Assembly: GCF_004114955.1 (NCBI RefSeq)
Contig: NZ_CP030053.1
Location: forward strand, 6,014,001 to 6,078,000
Source: Bradyrhizobium guangzhouense
Lineage (GTDB): Bacteria > Pseudomonadota > Alphaproteobacteria > Rhizobiales > Xanthobacteraceae
Reading direction: 5' to 3'
DNA: 64,000 nt
In this document: positions 52,988 through 59,511 of the stretch, one piece after another
How positions within the stretch are numbered: the first letter of the stretch is position 1
How the letters are laid out: every line of letters starts with the position of its first letter
Program-made: the position numbers and the translations under genes
Notes under the pieces: generated by a model
The model's database searches: none
What the model was told of the DNA's origin: nothing
Seen by the model: the letters and a program-made list of their open reading frames with translations, nothing else

Positions 52988-54605
52988 CTCTGAGAGCCAG
53001 CACGCGCCACTGGAACAGCGGCGAGTCCTTTGGCGGCGAAAGCTCCGGGGTCCATCCGGTGAGCTTGTCGAGCGTATAGGTGTCGATCAGGACACCGCGC
53101 CAGCGGCGCTCGGCCTCTCCCAACGACTCGCGCCTCGCAGGGATCGAATCCCACATCGGCGCGTGATCATCGGGCTGACGCCCGATATAGAGTCCCGCAT
53201 GGCCCTTGATGCGGTCCATGCCGGGATCGCGAAAATCCTGGAAGCGGCCGCGTTCGTTGATTTCGACCACGGGCACCCGGCCGCGGAACAGCCAGCGCAT
53301 CATGGCGTAGGTGCGGTAATCGGTGGTCGCGATCCAGGTGGCGCCGGTCTCATCGAGGGCGACCTGCGCACGCGCTGCGACCTGCTCGAAGCCGGCCTCG
53401 GCGCCGATCGGATCCATCCTGCCGAGGAAGTTCCAGGGCGCGGCGACGTAATAGAGGAACACGATCACGACGAAAGCGATGCCCGACACCAGTGCCGTGT
53501 TCATCCAGAAGATGCCCGAACGGAGCGTCCGCGCCGACCAGCCTTCTCTCTGCATCAGCACGAGATTCACTGCGGCGGCCGCAAAGCCCGTCGGCCACAT
53601 GAACATCGGCCAGGTATCCCCGACCCTGAGCGTCAGCGACTTGAACAAGAAATAGACGAACGGCACCAGCACCGCCGTCGACAGCAGGATCGCAACCGGC
53701 TCGCGGGAGCGATAGCCGCGCCACGCCGTCATCACCAGACCGGACAGCACCACCGGCAGCATGACGAAACCGACGAGGCCGAATTGCAGGCCGATATAGT
53801 CGCCGAGGGTCCGCAGCGAGATGCCGTAATTGGCGGTGGCGCGCACGCCCTGGAAGCGGACCGAGGCCCAATCGTGCTGCGCGTTCCAGATCAGGACCGG
53901 CGAGAACACGGCGATTGCGATCAGCACCGCGAGGTAGGGGTACGGGCTGCGCAGCCAGCGCCAGCGCCAATCCGGCACCAGCAGAAAGGCGGCCACCGCA
54001 GGCGCGAACATGATGACGGTGAATTTCGACAGCAGCGACAGGCCGGCGAACAGGCCGGCCGCGAGCCACCAGCGGCCGTCGCCGCTCTGCGCAAGTCGCA
54101 CCAGCGACCACATCATCGCCACCGCGAACGGAATCATGGCGACGTCGGGCGCGACCTTGGCCATCAACAGGCCATAGTAGAGCGCGGCCTCCGGCATCAG
54201 CACCGCAATTGCGATCGCGCGCACATCATGGGTGAGGCGGCGGACGATGTCGGCGAGCAGACATTGCGTCACCAGCATCGCGACGATGCCGCCGAAGCGG
54301 ACGCCGAGCACGGTGTCACCGAAAATCGCCGTCCCGAAGCGGATCAGCCAGGCGATGCCGGGCGGATGATCGAGGAAGCTCAGCGCTCCCTCCTTCGACC
54401 AGGTCCAGTAATAGGCCTCGTCGGTGCGCAGCTCGATGGACGAGGCATAGACAATGCGGAGCACGGTCATCGCGGCGATCACCAGCGCGGCCACGACGAG
54501 CGGCCGGCGCGATGCGCCATCGGGCTTTGCGGTGATGTCGAGAGCAAGCGTCACGGCCGCGCTTTTCCCCGACTTGGGAGGGGGAGTCAATGTAGGCACC
54601 GTCAT
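52896..54605 (-). CDS. Glycosyltransferase family 39-type membrane protein (ArnT/PMT-like)
   Basis: About 569 residues from ATG at 54605; a GTG at 54554 is another possibility because the ATG lies inside a repeat. The first periplasmic loop holds the acidic pair typical of GT-C enzymes: SSIELRTDEAYYWTWSKEGA followed by FLDHPPGIAWLIRFG. About ten transmembrane helices follow. A soluble C-terminus contains ATTDYRTYAMMRWLFRGRVP and AGLYIGRQPDDHAP. It probably transfers a sugar from a polyprenyl phosphate to lipid A or another envelope acceptor. The last 30 residues are read antisense to ycjF. Confidence 0.9.
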   Translation of the reverse strand: MTVPTLTPPPKSGKSAAVTLALDITAKPDGASRRPLVVAALVIAAMTVLRIVYASSIELRTDEAYYWTWSKEGALSFLDHPPGIAWLIRFGTAIFGDTVLGVRFGGIVAMLVTQCLLADIVRRLTHDVRAIAIAVLMPEAALYYGLLMAKVAPDVAMIPFAVAMMWSLVRLAQSGDGRWWLAAGLFAGLSLLSKFTVIMFAPAVAAFLLVPDWRWRWLRSPYPYLAVLIAIAVFSPVLIWNAQHDWASVRFQGVRATANYGISLRTLGDYIGLQFGLVGFVMLPVVLSGLVMTAWRGYRSREPVAILLSTAVLVPFVYFLFKSLTLRVGDTWPMFMWPTGFAAAAVNLVLMQREGWSARTLRSGIFWMNTALVSGIAFVVIVFLYYVAAPWNFLGRMDPIGAEAGFEQVAARAQVALDETGATWIATTDYRTYAMMRWLFRGRVPVVEINERGRFQDFRDPGMDRIKGHAGLYIGRQPDDHAPMWDSIPARRESLGEAERRWRGVLIDTYTLDKLTGWTPELSPPKDSPLFQWRVLALRATPRPLSAAADRSPDPTASAAAARRMAAAW

Positions 54606-54636
54606 CCCGGGCAAGCGCAGCGTGGCCCGGGACGAC
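54601..54636. repeat. Short palindrome, family D relative, at glycosyltransferase start
   Basis: GTCATCCCGGGCAAGCGCAG followed by CGTGGCCCGGGACGAC: CCCGGG and GTC ends pair. It overlaps the proposed start codon of the GT39 gene on the minus strand, which makes the start uncertain. Confidence 0.65.
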
Positions 54637-54771
54637 GGCGGAGAGCTTTGCCCGTGCTGCGAACACTTACCGTTACGTAACCTTGCCGCGCATGTGATCG
54701 GATGGTCCGCTCAAGGGTGGAATTTAACTCTCCGCTGGCTGTTCTCCTCAGTGAACTGGTACAACCGAATC

Positions 54772-56508
54772 ATGGCCGCCACCGTGCTTTCACGACTGCC
54801 CGAACTCGTCCGCTCGACCAGCGCGCGGCAGGTGCGGCTGGTTTGCGGCGTCATCCTGTTCTCGTACGTGGTCAGCCATTTCCTCAACCATGCGCTCGGC
54901 AACATCTCGGTCGATGCCATGCAGGTCGGGGTCTATTACCACACCGCCTTCTGGCAGTTCCTCCCCGTGGCGATCGTGTTCTATGGCGCGGCGTTCACCC
55001 ATATGGGTCTCGGCGTCTACGCGCTGTTCCAGCGCCGCCAGTTCCGCTGGCGGACGATCGAGCCGCTCCAGCTGGTGCTGGGACTGAGCATCCCCGCGCT
55101 GGTGATGGCGCATGTGATCGGCATCCGGCTCGGCCAGGTGCTGTACGGCCACGAGAAGCTCTATCCGCAGGAGCTCTATCTGTTCTTCGTCGTGGCCCCC
55201 GGCCGGCTCTGGACGATGACGATCCTGCTGATCGTCGCCTGGGTCCACGGCTGCATCGGCATCTATTTCTGGCTCCGGTTGAAGTCGTTCTTCACGCGCG
55301 CGGCGCCCTATCTGCTCGCGGCCGCGGTGCTGATCCCGACGCTGGCGCTGCTCGGCATCTACCAGGGCGGCCGCAGTGTCGCCTCGGACAGTGAGGACGG
55401 CGACTGGCGCCGGCAAAATTACACGCAGCGCGAGGTCGGCACGTTCGCACAGGCCGATACGCTCGACCGCATCACCGGTGGACTGACGATCGGTTATTTC
55501 GGCCTGCTCGGGCTGGTGATGCTGGCACGGGGAGTGCGCGGCTGGCGCGAGCGGCGCGGCGGCATGATCGCGCTGTCTTACGGCAACGGCAAGACGGTGC
55601 GCGTGCCCAAGGGCCTCTCCGTGCTGGAAGCGAGCCTGCGCCACAACGTGCCGCATGCCAGCGTCTGCGGCGGTCGCGCCCGCTGCTCGACCTGCCGCAT
55701 CCGCATCATCGGCGACCACGGCGCCTTGCCCGAGCCCTCGCAGCGCGAGGCCTTCGTGCTGGCCCGCGTCGGCACCGCCGATCCCTCGATCCGGCTTGCC
55801 TGCCAGCTGCGGCCGAACTGCGACCTCTCCTTCTTCCAGCTGTTCATGCCGCAGATGCTGGCGGCCAACGCCCAAGCGTCCTCGCCCGCACGAATCGGCC
55901 AGGAGCGCTATCTCGTCAGCCTGTTCGTCGACATGCGCGGCTCGACGCAGCTTGCCGAGAAGCGGCTGCCGTTCGACACAGTCTTCATCGTCAACCGCTT
56001 CCTGGGTGCGGTGTCGCAGGCCGTGATCGAGAATGGCGGCCAGCCGAACCAGTTCGTCGGCGACGGCATGCTGGCGCTGTTCGGCCTCACCACCGATCCG
56101 AAAGAAGCCTGCCGGCAGGCGCTCAAGGCCGTCGCCGGCATTGCGACCCATGTGGACGAGCTGAACGAGCTGCTGAGCCACGATCTGCGCCAGCCGATCC
56201 GCTTCGGCATCGGCGTCCATGGCGGCGAGGTCATCATCGGCGACATCGGCTATCGCGACCACATCGTCTTCACCGCGCTCGGCGATGCCGTGAACGTCGC
56301 CGCCCGGCTCCAGGACATGACGAAGACGCTTCAATGCGAGGCCATCGTCTCCGACGAGGTCCGCCGCGCCGCCGGTCTTCACGAGGATGCGTTGCCGAAG
56401 CAGGAGGTCGCGATCCGCGGTCGCGACGAGCCGATGATGGTGCGGGTGGTTGCAGACACCAGGACATTGTCGGCCGTCATCGCCGGCGGCGAGCGCGTCG
56501 CGGCTTGA
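54772..56508 (+). CDS. Class III adenylate/guanylate cyclase with six-helix membrane anchor and [2Fe-2S] ferredoxin domain
   Basis: 578 residues from ATG at 54772; an in-frame extension upstream reads through a repeat and is rejected. Six transmembrane helices (about 20-260) carry His residues in helical positions: H36 and H40 in YVVSHFLNHALG, H77, H114 and H158. This resembles the succinate-dehydrogenase-like diheme anchor of Sinorhizobium CyaC. A plant-type [2Fe-2S] domain (about 290-375) has Cys in VCGGRARCSTCRIRI and a fourth in LACQLRPNC. The cyclase domain has metal Asp residues in SLFVDMRGSTQLAEKR and FVGDGMLALFG, and the Asn/Arg pair in ALGDAVNVAARLQ. It probably makes cAMP under redox control. 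Confidence 0.92.
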   Translation: MAATVLSRLPELVRSTSARQVRLVCGVILFSYVVSHFLNHALGNISVDAMQVGVYYHTAFWQFLPVAIVFYGAAFTHMGLGVYALFQRRQFRWRTIEPLQLVLGLSIPALVMAHVIGIRLGQVLYGHEKLYPQELYLFFVVAPGRLWTMTILLIVAWVHGCIGIYFWLRLKSFFTRAAPYLLAAAVLIPTLALLGIYQGGRSVASDSEDGDWRRQNYTQREVGTFAQADTLDRITGGLTIGYFGLLGLVMLARGVRGWRERRGGMIALSYGNGKTVRVPKGLSVLEASLRHNVPHASVCGGRARCSTCRIRIIGDHGALPEPSQREAFVLARVGTADPSIRLACQLRPNCDLSFFQLFMPQMLAANAQASSPARIGQERYLVSLFVDMRGSTQLAEKRLPFDTVFIVNRFLGAVSQAVIENGGQPNQFVGDGMLALFGLTTDPKEACRQALKAVAGIATHVDELNELLSHDLRQPIRFGIGVHGGEVIIGDIGYRDHIVFTALGDAVNVAARLQDMTKTLQCEAIVSDEVRRAAGLHEDALPKQEVAIRGRDEPMMVRVVADTRTLSAVIAGGERVAA

Positions 56509-56837
56509 CGCGCAAGCCACGCAGAAGGTGCGCTCCCTCTCCCGCTTGCGGGAGAGGGTTGGGGAGAGGGTATCTCCGCAACGGGACAACCCCCTAGAGG
56601 TGAGAACCCTCACCCGGCACTTCGTGCCGACCTCTCCCGCAAGCGGGAGAGGTGCACCGTCGTCGCGGCTACAGCTCAGCTCAAACTTGTCACAGACACA
56701 ACACCGGCCTGCTGCAACGCAGCGGCATGGACCCGCTGCGAAAGCACGAATTGACTTCGGCTGAGTCGTTGCGACAGATGGGGGCGGGGATTGCGGTGAT
56801 GACCGCGAACCGACGAAAAGCTCCGGGAGGAGACGAC
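56509..56837. other. Intergenic region with family C repeat upstream of sorA
   Basis: 329 bp. The first 145 bp hold a family C palindrome (56534-56652). The remainder (56653-56837) must contain the sorA promoter, but no clear boxes are visible. An in-frame upstream reading of sorA starts here but has no good start site before 56838. Confidence 0.5.
56534..56652. repeat. Intergenic palindromic repeat, family C, copy 3
   Basis: The left arm CTCCCTCTCCCGCTTGCGGG is followed by AGAGGGTTGGGGAGAGGG. The right arm CCCTCACCCGGCACTTCGTG ends CTCCCGCAAGCGGGAGAGG. Both arms are themselves hairpins. Confidence 0.8.
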
Positions 56838-58037
56838 ATGTTCGACCGACGCGACCTGCTCAAAGGAGCGGGTCTTGCCGCCATGGCGGCGACACTGAAT
56901 TCAACCAAGGCGCTGGCCCTGGACACCGTCACCCTGCCCATCGGCAATGGTGAGCGGCCGCTGGTGAAATATCCGCAGAAGCGGCCGATGATCGGCTTGA
57001 CCAGCCGGCCGCCGCAGCTCGAGACGCCGTTCGCGGTGTTCAACGACGGGCCGATCACGCCGAACAACGCGTTCTTCGTGCGCTATCACCTCGCTGGCCT
57101 GCCCTACGATCTCGACCCTGATAAGTTCACGCTCGAGGTCAAGGGCAAGGTCGACAAGCCGCTCAAGCTGTCGCTGAAGGACATCCGCAAGATGAAGGCG
57201 ACGGAGATCGTCGCCGTCAACCAGTGCTCCGGCAACAGCCGCGGCTTCTTCGAGCCGCGGGTCGCCGGCGGCCAGCTCGCCAATGGGGCGATGGGCAATG
57301 CGCGCTGGCGCGGCGTGCCGCTCAAGACCGTGCTCGAGATGGCCGGCGTGCAGGCCGGCGCCAAGCAGGTCGTCTTCGGCGGCATGGATGGCCCGGTCAG
57401 CGACCGGACTCCCGACTTCGCCAAGGCGCTCGACCTCGATCACGCCACCGATGGCGAGGTGATGCTGGCCTATGGCATGAACGGCGACGATCTGCCGTTC
57501 CTCAACGGCTTCCCGCTGCGCCTGGTGGTACCCGGCTATTACGGTACCTACTGGGTCAAGCACCTCAACGAGATCACCGTCATCGACAATGTCTTCGATG
57601 GCTTCTGGATGAAGGGCGCCTACCGCATTCCCGATACGCCCGATAATTCGGTTGAGCCCGGCACGACGCCAAAGGCGACGATTCCGATCAACCGCTTCAC
57701 CATCCGCTCCTTCATCACCAGCGTGTCCGATGGCGCCAAGCTGAAGGCGGGACGCACGACGCTGCGCGGCATCGCCTTCGACAGCGGCAAGGGCATCAAG
57801 GACGTCCAGGTCTCCACCGATGGCGGCAAGACCTGGACCTCCGCCAAGCTCGGCAAGGATTTGGGAAAATACTCTTTCCGCGAATGGAAGCTGCCGGTGA
57901 AGCTCGCCGCAGGCGAGGTCGCGCTCAAGGTGCGCGCCACCAGCAATTCCGGCGAGACGCAGCCGGAGACGCCGCGCTGGAACCCCGCGGGTTATTTGCG
58001 CAACGTCGTCGAAACCACCCGCGTCAGCGTCGCCTGA
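56838..58037 (+). CDS. sorA: Sulfite dehydrogenase/oxidase molybdopterin subunit (SorA-like)
   Basis: 399 residues from ATG at 56838 with GGGAGGAG upstream. A twin-arginine-type signal begins MFDRRDLLKGAGLAAMAATL. The molybdenum-ligating Cys is in EIVAVNQCSGNSRGFFEPRV. The family segments GNARWRGVPLKTVLEMAGV and NGFPLRLVVPGYYGTYWVKH with the C-terminal dimerisation domain (GIAFDSGKGIKDVQVSTDGG) are complete. It oxidises sulfite to sulfate in the periplasm. The cytochrome c gene that follows 11 bp later is the expected electron acceptor. Confidence 0.9.
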   Translation: MFDRRDLLKGAGLAAMAATLNSTKALALDTVTLPIGNGERPLVKYPQKRPMIGLTSRPPQLETPFAVFNDGPITPNNAFFVRYHLAGLPYDLDPDKFTLEVKGKVDKPLKLSLKDIRKMKATEIVAVNQCSGNSRGFFEPRVAGGQLANGAMGNARWRGVPLKTVLEMAGVQAGAKQVVFGGMDGPVSDRTPDFAKALDLDHATDGEVMLAYGMNGDDLPFLNGFPLRLVVPGYYGTYWVKHLNEITVIDNVFDGFWMKGAYRIPDTPDNSVEPGTTPKATIPINRFTIRSFITSVSDGAKLKAGRTTLRGIAFDSGKGIKDVQVSTDGGKTWTSAKLGKDLGKYSFREWKLPVKLAAGEVALKVRATSNSGETQPETPRWNPAGYLRNVVETTRVSVA

Positions 58038-58048
58038 GGAGAGATATC

Positions 58049-58357
58049 ATGCAGCGCACCGTTCTCCTCGCCGCCGCGCTTGCGGTTGTCACCGTCGCGG
58101 GTTCGGCCCTTGCCGCGCCGATCAACTACAAGACGCCCGACGAGGTCGCGGCCTTCAAGCCCGGGCCCAATCTCGAGGTGGTCCAGGGCAATTGCGCCGC
58201 CTGTCACTCGTCCGACTACATCGCGACGCAGCCGCCGATGAAGGACAAGAAGGGCTTCTGGCAGGCCGAGGTGACCAAGATGATCAAGGTCTATGGCGCA
58301 CCGATCGACGATGCCGACGTCGGCAAGATCGTCGACTATCTGGCCGCGACTTATTGA
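58049..58357 (+). CDS. sorB: Monohaem cytochrome c subunit of sulfite dehydrogenase (SorB-like)
   Basis: 102 residues from ATG at 58049 with GAGGAG upstream. The signal peptide is MQRTVLLAAALAVVTVAGSA, cut after LAA. One haem motif, VQGNCAACHSSDYIATQPPM (CxxCH), and a distal Met, probably in the QPPM stretch, are present. The C-terminus IVDYLAATY is typical of small cytochromes c. Encoded 11 bp after sorA, it should take electrons from the molybdenum centre and pass them to the respiratory chain. Confidence 0.9.
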   Translation: MQRTVLLAAALAVVTVAGSALAAPINYKTPDEVAAFKPGPNLEVVQGNCAACHSSDYIATQPPMKDKKGFWQAEVTKMIKVYGAPIDDADVGKIVDYLAATY

Positions 58358-58565
58358 CGGCCCAGGTTGACGGCGCAGGCTCAATTGACCGCGAAACGGG
58401 CAAAACCGGCAAAAACGCTGCGAAGTTGAGCGAATTTCGGCGAAATGCGGATGTGGTTTGATCTACCAAGCCTGCCACATTCCGCGTATCCTGTAGGACC
58501 GAACCGGCCGGTTGGCGGGGACTGGCGGTTCGTGATCTCGGAGGAAGACCCGCGGAGAAGTCGTG

Positions 58566-58766
58566 ATGGCTAAAGGTACGGTCAAGTGGTTCAACCCGAC
58601 CAAGGGTTATGGATTTATCCAGCCTGCGTCGGGCGGCAAGGATGTGTTCGTGCATATCTCGGCAGTGCAGAAAGCCGGTCTGTCGTCCCTGAACGAAGGA
58701 CAGACGGTGGAATACGAAGAGATCGCAAACCGGGGCAAGACCTCCGCAGAGAACCTCAAAGTATAA
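58566..58766 (+). CDS. Cold-shock domain protein (CspA family)
   Basis: 66 residues from ATG at 58566. The RNA-binding motifs RNP1 and RNP2 are [17 protein letters not shown] and [13 protein letters not shown]. The end reads TSAENLKV. It is a single cold-shock domain that binds single-stranded RNA or DNA and melts RNA secondary structure. It has its own 200-bp upstream region and a stem-loop after the stop, so it is a single-gene transcript. Confidence 0.96.
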   Translation: MAKGTVKWFNPTKGYGFIQPASGGKDVFVHISAVQKAGLSSLNEGQTVEYEEIANRGKTSAENLKV

Positions 58767-58784
58767 GCCGCCAGCTCTCGCTGC

Positions 58785-58805
58785 CTCCCGGATCCGCTCC
58801 GGGAG
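58785..58805 (+). terminator. Stem-loop terminator of the cold-shock gene
   Basis: CTCCCGGA, loop TCCGC, TCCGGGAG: a perfect 8-bp stem 19 bp after the stop. No T-run follows, so termination strength is uncertain. Confidence 0.5.
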
Positions 58806-58935
58806 TGAGGCCAAGAAAATTTCAGAAGACGATTCGTGCATTCGACGACAGGCGTTGCGACTGCACAGGGAAGGCTATTGGCCTTGAGAGATCGCCAATC
58901 AACGCCGCAGCAATGACAATCGCGACCGCATGTGG

Positions 58936-59397
58936 TCAGCCCACCGGCAACGGTGCGTCGCGCTTGATCTCCTCCATCACCGCATAGGTGCGCGTCTCTC
59001 GCACGCCCGGCATCGACAGCAAGGTCTCGCCGAGGAAGCGCCGATACGCAGTCATGTCCGCCAGCCGCGCCTTCACCAGATAGTCGAAGCCGCCTGCAAC
59101 CATGTGACACTCCAGCACTTCGGGCGCGAGTTTGACCGCGCGCGCAAAGCGCTCGAAATTGTCGGGCGTGGTCTTGTCGAGCAGCACCTCGACGAACACG
59201 AGCAAACCCAGCCCAAGCCGGTGCGGATTGAGCCGCGCCCCGTAGCCTTCGACAATGCCCTCGCGTTGCAGGCGCTTCAGCCGCTCGCCGATCGAGGTCG
59301 GCGACAGTCCGATGCGTTCGGCGAGCTCGACATTGGCGATTCGCCCATCCTCCTGCAAAATCGAGAGGATTCTCCGGTCGATTCGATCGAGTTCCAT
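58936..59397 (-). CDS. Lrp/AsnC family regulator of proline utilisation (PutR-like)
   Basis: 153 residues from ATG at 59397; an in-frame ATG at 59430 would add 11 residues. The N-terminal helix-turn-helix is LDRIDRRILSILQEDGRIAN with LAERIGLSPTSIGERLKRLQ. The C-terminal RAM/AsnC effector domain has APEVLECHMVAGGFDYLVKA and MPGVRETRTYAVMEEIKRD. It is divergent from putA, and PutR in rhizobia and Agrobacterium activates putA in response to proline. The 114-bp gap should hold its binding site. Confidence 0.93.
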   Translation of the reverse strand: MELDRIDRRILSILQEDGRIANVELAERIGLSPTSIGERLKRLQREGIVEGYGARLNPHRLGLGLLVFVEVLLDKTTPDNFERFARAVKLAPEVLECHMVAGGFDYLVKARLADMTAYRRFLGETLLSMPGVRETRTYAVMEEIKRDAPLPVG

Positions 59398-59511
59398 ATT
59401 ATATGTGGCCAAAATGCCAAAGATGTTCATTTCCTAAGGCAAAATTGCTATCTTGTCTATCGAACTACGGTCTCGCGGGCTTTATCCTGATTCCGAGCAA
59501 CAGGACACGCC
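59398..59511. promoter_or_regulatory. Divergent putR-like / putA promoter region
   Basis: 114 bp between the two start codons, noticeably AT-richer than the flanking genes (for example TTTCCTAAGGCAAAATTGCT). Lrp-type operators are AT-rich imperfect palindromes, but I cannot define a single site from this sequence alone. Confidence 0.5.

Noticed and set aside
54454..54771. N-terminal extension of the cyclase gene by 106 codons
   Set aside because: It would run antisense through the start of the glycosyltransferase gene and a palindromic repeat. The membrane anchor starts naturally at 54772.
54790..56613. A 600-codon open frame on the minus strand opposite the nucleotide cyclase
   Set aside because: It is antisense to a protein with membrane, ferredoxin and cyclase motifs and runs into a repeat.
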